A stretch of 64,000 nt of DNA from Siphonodentalium dalli (lineage: Eukaryota > Mollusca > Scaphopoda > Gadilida > Siphonodentaliidae), in contig CP136068.1 of NCBI GenBank assembly GCA_032622095.1, positions 125,799,989 to 125,863,988 of the forward strand, read 5' to 3'. A program made the position numbers and the translations under genes. Under the pieces are notes generated by a model. It saw nothing but the letters and a program-made list of their open reading frames with translations, was not told the DNA's origin and searched no databases. This document shows, in pieces, positions 47,598-59,136 of the stretch; the first letter of the stretch is position 1; each line of letters opens with the position of its first letter.

Positions 47598-48540
47598 ATG
47601 CCACCCATTGATACTACAGTAAGACAGAAACATGGTATTCCGAGCACCTCAAGTGACATTGAAACAGGAAGACTAGGTGAAAATAATGTTTTGTGCATAA
47701 TGGCTCTTAATGTGTGCGGCCTTGAAAAGCGGTTGAAATACCGAGAATTATCAGAGTTAATTAACATGTACGACATACTATGCTTTAGCGAAACCAAAAG
47801 TTGTATTAAGGACGTGTTGAATATTCAAAATTTTAATATTATTACTTTCAAGGGTAAGAAAATGGGTACCGGAATCAGATGTGGAGGTATCATGATATAT
47901 GCTAAATCTTGGCTTAGTAGTAATATTTTCAGTTTGAATTCTAACTAAAAACATATAGCGTGGGCTCGCGTGAATATACCGGAAAATAAAAACGCGGTAC
48001 GTTTTATTTTGGGCTCAGTATACAACCCACCGTTGGGTAATGTTGATGAAATAGATCGCTCCACAGCCGACGAAATAAAGTACATTTTCAAAGGGAGAAG
48101 TAATGAAAGTGTTATTGATTATATAAATACTGATGACGACCGTCAGGTAGCAATTGACAAGCGTGTATCCAAAGACAAAGGCCGCGTTGACGGCTATGGG
48201 TACAAGTTTGTGAAATTATGTAAAGTTACTCACCTTTATATATTTAACGGACGCTATGGCGAAGATAAAAATGAAGGCAAACTCATTTGGCAGGTAATGC
48301 CCCCATGTTATCATTACTATCAAATTTCAGAGTGAATGAGTTTTGTCCTTTGTTTTCAGATATTCACCACTCATTATATTTAGAACTGAAGTTCAAAAAA
48401 CCCACAAACCAGAACCAGCGATGTACATATTTACGTCCATGCCAGAACGTACTATCTAAAGATAGTCATATTAATGACAACTTGAACCGACATGATACGC
48501 GGGATATAAAGCTCTGGGATGGGGAAAGGGGCGTCTATTT
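47598..48540 (+). pseudogene. LINE ORF2, APE-like endonuclease domain (broken)
   Basis: Starts at the ATG 47598. The nuclease begins near 47698 with 'MALNVCGLEKRLKYRELSEL', followed by 'YDILCFSETKS', 'GSVYNPP', 'DGYGYKFVKLCK...IFNGRYG' and, after a frameshift near 48280, 'FCPLFSDIHHSLYLEL', the SD.H catalytic motif of AP-endonuclease-type LINE nucleases. An in-frame TAA at 47946 and the shift near 48280 disable it. These nucleases nick the target DNA to prime reverse transcription. The first part aligns best with APE domains of CR1/L2/Jockey-like LINEs, by memory of the family. Confidence 0.8.
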
Positions 48541-49001
48541 GTGAACAACATTAATAACGTCGAAATTTTGAATATCATAACCCAACTCGAACGCATTGAA
48601 TTTGGGGAATGACAAATGGGTCCATAGATAATGCATGTAGAGATATTTCACGTTTCAATTTGGACGCAGCAGAGAAAACATTTGGATTAAAAAGTAATAA
48701 TACCGAAAAGCGGAAATGGAGTTCAAAAAACAAATCTTTGTTTGATAAAGACGGCCGTGCAGCCAGGAAAATACTTAATAATTAAAAATTGAATTATAAC
48801 CATAATAGAACAATCGAAAACAAAATCCTCCTTAAAGAGGCTGGAATTTATTACAGGAAAACAATGGATAGTAAAAAAACAAACAAACGGGTATCCAATG
48901 TCTCAGAACTGAATATTCTAAATAACACTTCACCCAAATTATTTTAGAAAAAAACTAGACCGACTGAATCAGGGAAGTACCACCGACCAATACAATAAGT
49001 T

Positions 49002-50020
49002 ATGCAAGGTCTCTTTAAATATTTTAAAGATATGAACACAGAGTGTGGCGATGATGATTATGATTATTATGGTTGTTTGGTAACTAATTTTAAGGCCGAT
49101 CTTGATTTATCGAACTCTTCCTATCTCAATGATGCAATCACTGAGAATGAAATTCTTATGGCGATTAGAAAACTGCGTGAAAATAAGGCCCTGGGTTTTG
49201 ACATAGTATCAAACGAATACATTAACGTATCTGTGGAATACATGTTACCAATCTATACAACATTGTTCAATGCCATACTTTACAGTGGATACTGCCCATC
49301 GGGGTGGGTAAATGGCATGATACAGCCAATCTATAACAAATGAGGTGTTGTTCATAAGCCTGATTCTTATCGAGGCATAACTCTTTTGAGCTGTGTGTCT
49401 AAAGTTTTCACTTCTATCTTAAATACAAGGTTGACATCTTTCTCTGAAGATAATGAAATCATAAACAAATTTCAAACTGGCTTCAGGAAATCGCACTCCA
49501 CAATTGACAACATCTTTATACTGCAGAGTATTATCAATTTATATTTGTCAAATGGTAAGAAATTGTATTGTGCATTCGTTGATTTCCGTAAGGCATTTGA
49601 CACGGTGTGGATAGACGCGTTATGGTTGAAGATGCTAGATTTTGGAATTAACGGTAAGATGGTTATGATTATTAAGGACATGTATAGTAAAATTAAAATG
49701 TGTTAAAGAGGCCGGAGTAAAATCCGAGTCCTTTTCTAGCAATGTTGGCCTATTTCAAGGTGAATTAATGTCACCAGTTCTATTTTCTTTATATATTAAC
49801 GACCTCACAACCTTTATGTCAATTTGTGCATTAAATAACCTCCAATTTTCTAGACAATATGTACCTGGAATATATTGGAATTTATATAAAATTACTTTGT
49901 ATATTTTATGCAGACGACAGGGTCCCGATTACCGAGAACGTGGTAAATATGCACCGCGCTTTGCCGACATTCATGTACAGGGGAGGAGAATTGGGAATAG
50001 TTAAATAATTCAAATATCTT
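49002..50020 (+). pseudogene. LINE ORF2, reverse transcriptase domain (broken)
   Basis: RT motifs in order: 'ENKALGFDIVSNEYI', 'YRGITLLSCVSKVFTSILN', 'FRKSHSTIDNIFILQSI', motif A 'FVDFRKAFDTVW', motif B 'MSPVLFSLYINDL', and YADD at 49907-49918. One TGA (49341) interrupts an otherwise open frame to 49706. A frameshift near 49710-49740 precedes motif B and a further one separates motif B from YADD. RT copies the element RNA onto the nicked target. All catalytic motifs remain recognisable, which dates the inactivation as not very ancient. Confidence 0.88.
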
Positions 50021-50029
50021 GGGGTTAAT

Positions 50030-50805
50030 TTCTTTTATAATGGGAGATTGTGTAACGCATTGAAACAAATTAATAACACAGCAATGAAAGCCATGTATGG
50101 CCTGTTCAATAAAATGCGAAAACTCCACCTTCCAGTGAATATAATTTAACTCTTCCATAGTATGGTAACTCCAATAGCTCTTTATGGTATTGAAGTTTCG
50201 TGCTTCGAAAAATGTGATATTATAGAGAAATTGCATATGAAATTTTGTAAAATCCTTTTGCGCATGAAATCTAGCACAACTAATTATATGGTATACGGAG
50301 AGCTTGGTAGACATCCATTGATAATTGATATAAAATGCAGGGTGTTGTCATATTGGTCAAAACTAAACTCCTCTGACGGATCTGAATTAGCAAACAATAT
50401 TTATCTAGTGATGAAAGAGGTCCATAACAATGATAGAACATATTCTGGAAAACTTAAATGGTTTGAGTTTATAAAAATGACCCTGAGTGAGATTGGTTTG
50501 ATGTCCTTCCAGTATTAGTCGTTACCTTATTTATCTACCACAACATATCATACCAGCATTGGTGAAATTTAGGACAGCAAACCATAGACTGCCAAACGAG
50601 CTTTCAAGATGACGAAAACACGAGAGTTTACTATGTTACATGTGCGGTTCGGAAACATGTGACGAGTATCATATTCTTTTGATCTGCGATAATTTGGTCA
50701 CACTCAGGAGAAAATACATTCCTGACTAATACTGGTTAAACCCTTCACTAGACAATTTTATGGACTCCTTGCGATTGAAAATATATCAATATTGGAGAAC
50801 GTGAG
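50030..50805 (+). pseudogene. LINE ORF2, C-terminal region with zinc knuckle
   Basis: 'FKYLGVNF', then 'MVTPIALYGIEVSCFEK' (50162 onward), 'TNYMVYGELGRHPLI' and 'RVLSYWSKL', followed by 'VKFRTANHRLPNEL' and 'CYMCGSETCDEYHILLIC' (about 50635-50690). This C-x2-C...H-x4-C knuckle is the same type as in the 42.1-kb fragment. Several stops interrupt it after 50518. Confidence 0.8.
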
Positions 50806-51102
50806 CATTTATTTGAAACATGTTTTTAAAGAATACAACTAAGATAGTAGACTGATCAATAGAGTTATCCATGTGAATTTGTATACACATATTTCTAAAT
50901 ACATAGATATATGCTCGTGTGCAAATATCTGTATACAGTGTGCATACATGATATATTTATATAAGTATTACATTCAATTTATTATGTATGAACATGGAAT
51001 TATGATGGTAATGTTACTCATACCAATGTACATAGTGTATATATGTTATTATGCATGTTCCACATTAATTTGTGGTTTTTCACATTAAACTCATTCATTC
51101 TT

Positions 51103-51190
51103 AAGGTCCCTTAGTTTTCAAGAACATATGTACATGTACCTCTCAAATAGAAAGATAAATATACTCTTAATGCTTTCATCTATGTGCCTG
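51103..51190 (+). repeat. Right 87-bp direct repeat flanking the LINE
   Basis: 'aaggtcccttagttttcaag' to 'ctatgtgcctg', the partner of 46726-46812. The order repeat-LINE-repeat is what a long target-site duplication would produce. Confidence 0.85.
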
Positions 51191-51239
51191 TTTTGCTAGC
51201 TCATTATATGGATGTCCTGATTCCCATCCCCATATAAAT

Positions 51240-52455
51240 ATGACCGTAGATAAGATATAATGTTTCAAGTGACGTAATTTGGTCACCATTTGTCGAGATT
51301 GTGAAATTTAAACGCCAAAAACTCCTTAGAACCGTAGAACGATACAGAGATGACCTGGGAGATGACTATATGTATAACTTTGGAGGATATCGGCGAAGAG
51401 AGCAATCTTATCAATGCTAGTGCATCTTCTTTCGCGATCCATGACCCAAATGACATTAAATGTGACTTAATTCATCGTATCATTAGATATCTCTCACCCA
51501 AACGGCACCAATTTGGCACGATTAGATTCCTCGTATCACGGAGAAGAATATGTATCAATTTGGTGGAAATCGGCACTAAATATATTATCAACTTTGGGTC
51601 CGTCTTATCCTATATGCACCCCTGATTCCAATGGTCCCACTTTTGATATCTTTAAACCACACAATTAGATTCCTGATATCATGGAGATAATTATTTATAT
51701 CTTTGATGCTAATCGGCGACTAAACAAATATTGTTATCAAATTTAGTGACGACAGTACTCCCTCGTCTCTCACCCAAGAGCACTATTATGGCGTCGTTAA
51801 ATCACACGATTGGATTTTTCGTCTCATGGATAAGAATGTGTATCAATTTGGTGGAAATTGGCGCTAAAATATTTTGTATCAAATTTGGTGCCCTTCTCCC
51901 TTTCAGTGCACCCCTGACTCGAATGACCCCACTTTTACAGCTTTAAGCCATATTTGATTCCTCATAACATGGGGATGAGTTTGTATAAGTTTGGTGGCAA
52001 TCAGCAGATAGACCAATTCTTATCACATTTAGTGCCCACCCCCTCCAATTTGTCATCCAAGCGACACTAATTTGGCATCATTGAATCACACAATTATTGT
52101 ATTTGTTTCACGGAGAAGAATATGTATTAATTTGGTGGAAATCGGCGCTAAAATTATTTTTTCAATTTTGGTACCCCTCTTCCCTTCCATGTATCCCTGA
52201 CTCGGACGGCGCCAATTTTGACATATTTAAACCACACCGTTAGATTCCTCATATCATGGGGATGATTATATATAAGTTTGGTGGCAATCGAAAATATATT
52301 TCTGCCCCTCCCCCTTTTGGCCCTGACAACAACGGCAACGATTTAGAAAATTCTAACCCGCGCCATTATCTTTCTCGTAAAAAGTGATCCACCATAGACC
52401 CCTTTGGTGCCATCTAGATCGTCACCTGTGAATTGCTATAGAACAGAAAGACATA
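51240..52455 (+). repeat. Dispersed repeat family Q, copy 3 (long form)
   Basis: About six degenerate ~160-bp units, each with 'attagattcctc.tatca', 'tatcaatttggtgg' and 'aatcggcgctaaa', ending in the shared tail 'cgcgccattatctttctcgt' and 'catctagatcgtcacctgtg'. The GACA-type tail is cut short by family E copy B, which starts at 52458. The ORFs at 51350-51625 and 51731-51946 are artefacts of the period. Confidence 0.8.
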
Positions 52456-52457
52456 CA

Positions 52458-55199
52458 TTAGGGATCTGCGAATCTGGGATTTTGCATCGAATCGAATCTC
52501 GATATCGAATCTCCTTCCTGATATCGACATCGAATCGAATCTCGAATCGAATCAGCTAGTGATTGACATTGTTTACCAGTGTGTAATTCGGTGTCCCATT
52601 ACAAAAAACTGCACAATTCACTAGATACTATATAAAACTGTTAATCTCCTTTGGAACTTGCGTTTTTTTTTAGAGAAATCATGACATAGGCAAGTCACTC
52701 TCGGTCTCATGGAGGGTTTGGGGTATGTTGCATTGAATATCTATCTAGCTGTGTCATGGCGACCATTACACAAGAAGTGACAGTAAGACATTTAAAGACA
52801 TGTAGTTCAATCAACGTATCACCAACCCCATGGAATTGAAGTCACTTGTCTACATTATTTGATAAAGATAATAAAGATTTGACACACTTGGACATGCATG
52901 GGTACACCGTTATAATTAGGGAGCCTGATGGGTTCTATTTGCACAATCGCGTACGAAAGGTTTGATGCCCCAGATTTGTTACACCCCAGGAACGTTCAAA
53001 GACATCGGATTTCTTAAGTTCCGCATACCTGGCGTTTATGGGCCAGAGACCCCACAAAACCACAAAAAATGAATTATATTTGCACTTTGAGTACAAAGCT
53101 GATTTTTGTATTAATAGTGCTCCAGCAATTACTGATCAACAATATACAATTTCTGAAACGAAATTTCCTGGCGTTTTCATTTCAGAAAGGGGGTTTTGAA
53201 AGTACCCCCAAAAACACAAAAAATGACTTCTATTTGCACTTTCGAGTACAAAGTTGATTTTCATATTAATAGTGCTCTAGTCATCCCTGATTAATAATAC
53301 ACAATTTCTGAAACAAAATTCCTTGGCGTTTTCATTTCAGAATGGGTTTTTTTAAAGTACCCCCAAAAAACCCGTAAAATTTAGTCATAATAACCTCGTT
53401 TAAGAAACGAAATTCCGTGCGTTTTCATTTAAGAAGCACAGGTCACCAGAAACAATTGACCATACCCCAATAATACTCAATTATATAGGAGTAAGTATTA
53501 TTGGGGTGGGTAATTTTTGTGCTGGGGATATGTGTTAAGGAGATGGTGTGTTCGAATTAAGTACCCAACGAAAACCCGAAAAAATAATTATTTGCACTGC
53601 CGTACGCACAGGTAATATTTTTTCTAAATACTATCTCCACTATCATCATTGTTCACAGACCAAATGATAAAAAAAAACTTGGTCAGAGTCAATGGTGTAG
53701 TAACACCCAGTGTTCGCGCTGTCGGTAGCCAAATTAGCCAATGGCTAATATGTTTCGAATTTGGCTAATAAAAATTTCATTTGGCTAAACTTTTGGCTAA
53801 AAACTTTTTGACCCCAAATGGAGACTGAAAGCATGAATTTTTGGCAAGTGGGTTTTCAATTCTGTGATGTGAACGATCTAGTCCGAAAACATCGTAAGTG
53901 GGAATATATCGCCGACTGTACAAAGGGAACTCGGTCGCGAACAGTACAAAGGGAAGCCCGTCACTCTGCACGAAACAGCAAAAAATAATTATTTTACATT
54001 TAATCCGCTAATCCCCCATTGTCTGTCTGGTCACTCACGGGACTCCTGCACAATGCATGTTTATGATGACATTGTATTTATGATGGTCAAGGTTTATGAG
54101 CACCAAGTGTAAGACAATAGCTTAATCAGCCAAATGTGAATCACGACAGATATTTTGGGGCTATTTGTCGTCAATACCGATACATTCAAAATAATATGCA
54201 TGCTTTTATGACAGATTGTAATGTGATAATGGCGTAACAATATTCGTTATTAGTTTCCAGATGTCACTTAAATATTTTCGCAAGGATAATTAATGTTTAA
54301 TGATTTAAAAAAAGATATTAATATAAAACATATTGATATAAAAATATTAATGACATTAAGAAGGACAATCCCGGGTGGTTACCCCCCCCCCCCCCAAATC
54401 ACTCTTTCACATAAAGAATATTAATTTTTAATAAATGATATATATAAAAATATTTCTAGTTCATCAAAATTAGTTAAATTATTGTGTATTTTACCTGTGT
54501 CTGTTAGATTTGACGTTTTAGTCATTTATTGTGAACCGACCAGAAAATGATGATTTAACTTGGCCATAGTTTTTATTAATTTGGCTAAAAACATTTGATA
54601 AATGATGTGTCCCTATCATGGGCACAATCCTGCACAATGGAAAAGACAAGTTCGCGCGAATCAATGTCAAGTATGACCGCGTTGGGAATTTCTTCGAAAG
54701 CTGCAGAACTATATAGACATTTGAAGCGAGGACGATGACAGATTTATGTTAAGTGTAAACACGGGCAGAATTGATTGCTGGTGTCAGAACCCGGCTAATC
54801 AACATCCGCATTGAAGTAGTGTCATTCAACTATCGGCGCCAACTCAAGAGTTATTCATGAGTTTATATCCAACGTCATGGGTGTTTTCAAAAGTGGGCGC
54901 GCAACTCTCCGTGACCAGTTTTATAATTGATTTTACACATAAACTTTCGTCGTGTATACTTTCTGAGAACCATTTTCTGGAGAAGCCATTCAGATAAGAT
55001 TTGTATGATTCTTGGTCATAATCAATGGTGCAGTAACATCTAGCATTTCACATTCTCATATAACCGATAAAACAATGGAAAATCTACAATATGCAATGTT
55101 TTTGTCATTTTTTTCGGGCAGAATCGGGGGAACAACATTTTCAATATCCGCTTTGGGCTGCTTTGGGGGGATTTTATGAAGTTCTTTGAAAAAATTCCT
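52458..55199 (+). repeat. Repeat family E, copy B (interrupted)
   Basis: Matches copy A in reverse complement over nearly all of its 1.97 kb: the terminus 'tagggatctgcgaatctggg', the CGATTCGA cluster, the 155-bp units (53080-53400), the hairpin (53464-53507) and, after an insertion at about 53679-54600, the inner part ending 'tttgaaaaaattcctg'. Confidence 0.85.
53708..54600 (+). mobile_element. hAT-like insertion in family E copy B
   Basis: The left end CAGTGTTCGCGCTG is followed by 'agccaaattagccaatggct' and 'gaatttggctaataaaaatt'. The interior includes 'cagaaaatgatgatttaact' and 'ttaatttggctaaaaac', matching 23940-24030, but the terminal CAGCGCGAACACTG is missing. Truncated on the right; no transposase. 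Confidence 0.55.
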
Positions 55200-55329
55200 G
55201 TCGAGCGGTATAATATTTGTATTGCGTGCTCAGCATGGGAAGACTGATTCGGACCGGAATGTACAATTTATAATTTTTTTGTCCCAACCGTTACCGATCT
55301 ACGACAAGGCCAAAAAAGTCCTATTTTTG

Positions 55330-56110
55330 GCGCCAAATCCAACGGGCTAATTGATGAGCAAGGTTAATGCGGGAGCAGGTACGCCGCTATCATGTAGGTA
55401 CGCCCCCAAAGTTTGAAAGCTCTACTATAAAAGCAACCCGCCCAACAGCGAGCTCGCTTCGGGTGGGTTCAGACTTTTTGCAAATTCCAACTATAATCGA
55501 AGGGGGAATTTCTTTTTTTTAGTGGATATGATAGATAGTATCCAAGCGCAACTTATTTGTGTCTCATAAGTTCGCCCTAAAGTCGAAGGTTTACTCGTGG
55601 CGAGGCTTTATATTGTAAATAAGTAGAGTTAAGTGCTGTAACACTAACCTATTTTTCCCGCCAAATCCAAACTGGTTAATGAAGTAGCGAGTTAATGCAG
55701 GAGCAGTTATGTCGATACAATGTTGGTCGTCTCCTAAAGTTTGACTGCTCTACTTCCAAAGCCAGCGGAGAGCTCGCGTTCCGGTCTGTTCAAATTTGAA
55801 AATTCCACCAAAAACCAAAAGTGGAAAAATACTCAAAAAAATCAAACATGGAGATACTATTCTGCTGACGAGTGGATGTGATAGGATGTATCAACGCCCA
55901 ACGCTAGTGCGATTTCGTAAGTTTTAGAGCTAAGGGTTTACTCGTGGCGACGCTATATAGCGTAATAAGTACTACATGCAGAGGAGCACAGCCTACCATC
56001 GATGTATGACAAAAGGCGAAATTTGCCAATTCTCCCTGAAGTTTGACTGTCGTGGAATAACAGCAATCCGCCTAACGGAGAGCGCGCATCGGTGTGGGTC
56101 AAGGCTTTTG
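55330..56110 (+). repeat. ~330-bp degenerate tandem repeat, ~2.5 units
   Basis: 'aatccaa.c.ggttaatga' with 'ttaatgc.ggagca' recurs at about 55335 and 55665; 'gtttactcgtggcga.gct' at 55589 and 55928; 'aagtttga..gctct' with a CG-rich 'agcgagctcgct'-type core at about 55418, 55738 and 56042. Divergence is high. No ORF follows the period. Confidence 0.65.
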
Positions 56111-56344
56111 GCAAATTCCAGTAAAACTCACAAAGGAAAGCAAAAAAATGGAGAAATTGTTAATCGAAATAAAACAAGTTTGACGAGTGGATTTGGTGGT
56201 TACTATTCACACGTAAATTCTAACTTTTCGAATGAATGGGTAATGAGTTAATCAGGATTGAGTGCCCGATATTACAAGCATTCACATATTATGTAGCAAA
56301 ATACCTGGTTATACTAAGAAATTTAATAATATGAATAGATGTAG

Positions 56345-56775
56345 GTTCATGTAAAGGGTTGAGTTTAAGGATAGTTTTTGGTTATGTGTAGATCAGGGTT
56401 GTGTTTAGGGTTAAGGATATGGGTAGGATCATGCTTATACATTGGGTTAGAGTTGTGGATTTGGTTAATGTTAAAAAGGTGACCGTGTTATTCAAAGAAT
56501 TTGGTTTTGGTTATGCTTGTATATATGACTGACTTATTGAAAGGATTATGGTAATGGTTCAGGGTATGGCTTTGGATATGGTTTGCACGAGTGCAATGAA
56601 TATGGTCAGGGTTACATGTATTTCATTGGGTTAGGGTTACGTGCTGGGTATATGGCTGTGAATAGGGTTAGAGTTATCGATTAGCTGCAATTAAGGTTAT
56701 GCTTATGGAAATACTAGGATTATGGCGTTGTATATGGGTAAGGATTGGATATGGGTGGGTAGAGGGTTAAATTAC
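56345..56775 (+). repeat. Degenerate TTAGGG-like G-strand repeat
   Basis: Rich in 'gggttagggtt', 'agggttaagg' and 'gggttagagttg', with G almost exclusively on this strand. The best local match is 'ttgggttagggtta' near 56627. It resembles decayed interstitial telomeric sequence, the animal telomere motif being TTAGGG, but could be an unrelated GT-rich minisatellite. Confidence 0.5.
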
Positions 56776-57682
56776 AGATGGGGATCGGGGATGTGGAATA
56801 TGCATGGAAGTATCAAAATTCTTCAGGCCAGAATTTTAACCGTCTAGTTGTTACTATTTCTCCCAGAGTGTGCACAAGGTGCATAAACGTGGTTTGGCCC
56901 ATGTTATTTATTGTCCATTACATATACACGTACTTCAATTCAATATTATTCTTGCATATCCGACTATATTAATTCTGGAACGTGTCTTCTTATTTCCTTT
57001 TATACACTTGTCAAGTATTATCATGTTTTTAGTTACTATTACTCCCGGAATGTTATCACTGATAATAATGAATTGCTAATTGTTGTCTCCCAGCGGAATG
57101 TTAATTCCGATGCACTGGCGTTCCATCATATACAACACATACAAAGACAACAGTCCTCGGTATAATGATACACAGGTAATGTCAGTGACGGCACGTGACT
57201 ATTCTAGTAGCATGCTTTATTTTCTCATCCAAATAAACACATGACAATTACATGTAACGGATATTGAGAAACAGAGAGTTATATACAATAGTCATATAGC
57301 ATGGTCATAATACAAAATATATTATATGCATGTAACCCCGGACATATAGAAAAAACTATTAATTATTTTATGCTTTTTAGACTGAACTGCTTGCTCAATT
57401 TAATATATATTGTTTTTAATTTAAATAAAATTTAATTTAATAAACAAAGTCACAATTAATTAGAAACAAACTCCACCATAACATCCACCAAGCTACCACA
57501 AGTTGCCTTACCAACTTTGGTTAGAATCGGTCCAGGGGTCTGGGAGAAAATTCGCGAGCTGACACATACTACTCCATTATATATTCCAACAAACAGGCGC
57601 AAATAGAAATTTCAGTACTTTATAATTTGACATCAAACAAGATGTTTGAAGATTTAACACTGAATATATTTATGGATATCAA
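56776..57682. other. AT-rich unassigned sequence
   Basis: About 900 bases. Short ORFs only, none with a domain. Confidence 0.4.
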
Positions 57683-59136
57683 ACTAACCCTTGGAACAAA
57701 CGTCGCACTACCGACGAATCGAATTCAATTATTTGAATTAGATTCGTCGGTAGTGCGACGTTTGTTGCAAATAAATGCGAGTAGACGCACTACCGACGAA
57801 GAATGCGTGTGGTCAACACGAATTTAATTGCTGATGCGTCTGAGATCCGTGTTTGAAACAAACGTCGCATCACCGTCGACTCGAATTTAATTCGGAGACA
57901 TGCAAACGAACTGCATAATGATATGCTAATGAGGGAATTCCAATTGAAACTGGAAAACACCAAGGAGCATGACGTAATTTGGTGGTATTTGAATTCGAGT
58001 CGACGAAATTGCGACGTTTGTTTCAAATTAAATGCGAGTAGACGCACTAAATAAATATTTATTCCCTTTGGATATACACGCTATACTGTGCATGGACGTG
58101 TGCAAATTTAACATCACCGATGGGTTGAAATTGTTCTTGTAATTTGATTTTCCAGCAATGAATTATTGGGGAATTTGTTGTTTTTAGACCAACATTTGCA
58201 TATTTTTGGTCCAACATTTTGACTGAAATGGCCTGTGTCCTGGTCCTTCATGACCCCCGTGGCCAGCCAAAAAAACTGCTAATTATTTTCCTATGCTTCT
58301 GTTCAAAATTATGAACTTAAATTGTCATCAGTTGGAAATTTTCCAACCTTCGTGGGGGTGTCAGGTTGGAAATTGTCAGCACTTGGAAAGATTGGCCAGT
58401 CTAATGCTATAGTTTTTGCGGTTTTCATGTTCACAGTTTTCTCCCGCTGTGCCAAACTATGATCGGATTTTCAGGTTCAGATCTCTGATTTTTCTTCTAC
58501 TAGCAGAATAGGCTATTATCCAGGCATGTGAGGAACAGCCAAGTGGGTGAAAATTGAATTACGCAAATTTATTAACCCCCCCCCCCACAAACCGAGACCC
58601 TATAGCCGTACGTCCCTGCCCGCCATGGTTATTTTACCTCCTTTATTTAGATAGGCAGACTGACGCAAGATATAGTGATATAGCGCGTAGACCTCAACTT
58701 GCTATTAAATTGTTAAAACGGTACAACATTTTCGTATACAAATAAACTGGACCTTATTTCTTTCATACAAGTTCAAAGCAAAATACCACCTAAAGAATCA
58801 TGTCCGATCTAAAATATGTATCAAATACCTACGAAATAGCGATATAAAACCAATAATTTCCACTCCTCAGAATAGTACCATTAATTTCGTCGCTTGGAAG
58901 TCAAAAGCCACATTTTCTCACTAAATTTTACGTTTTATAATTGATATAAAACTTCCTATTTTAGCCACTTTGACGAAAACCCTTATGAACGCTTTATGCC
59001 ATTTTAAGAAATCAGTTAGATTCGTCTTGAGTTAAATGCGACGTTTGTTTCAACAGACGAATTATGAATTAAACCCGAGTCTAATTTTAATTGAATTAGA
59101 TTCGTCGGTAGTGCGACGTTTGTTCCAAGAGTTAGG
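57683..59136. mobile_element. Foldback-type element X, copy 1
   Basis: The left end CTAACCCTTGGAACAAACG is inverted at the right end (CGTTTGTTCCAAGAGTTAGG). TIRs extend about 45 bp through 'cgcactaccgacgaat'. Extra inverted modules lie inside: hairpin 57691-57770, the pair near 57852/58010, and two copies of 'atgcgagtagacgcacta' (57775, 58032). The ORFs that share 'LTLGTNVALPTN' are the two TIR strands. No transposase. Confidence 0.7.
57691..57770. repeat. Long hairpin, ~36-bp stem
   Basis: 'aacaaacgtcgcactaccga' (57695 on) pairs with 'tcggtagtgcgacgtttgtt' (ending 57766), continuing inward through 'cgaatc.aattcaa' to a loop of only a few bases. One or two mismatches only. Confidence 0.9.

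Larger units (their letters stand above)
46813..51102 (+). mobile_element. Near full-length but inactivated APE-type LINE
   Basis: A 4.3-kb element with a ~190-bp 5' leader, an ORF1 remnant, ORF2 with endonuclease and reverse transcriptase, a C-terminal zinc knuckle and a ~330-bp 3' UTR ending 'tcattcattc'. It is bounded on both sides by the 87-bp direct repeat. ORF2 carries in-frame stops (47946, 49341) and several frameshifts, so it is not functional. The internal parts are listed separately. Confidence 0.85.

Noticed and set aside
46726-51190. LTR retrotransposon based on the direct repeats
   Set aside because: The repeats are only 87 bp, lack TG...CA ends, and the interior encodes an APE nuclease and non-LTR reverse transcriptase without integrase or protease.
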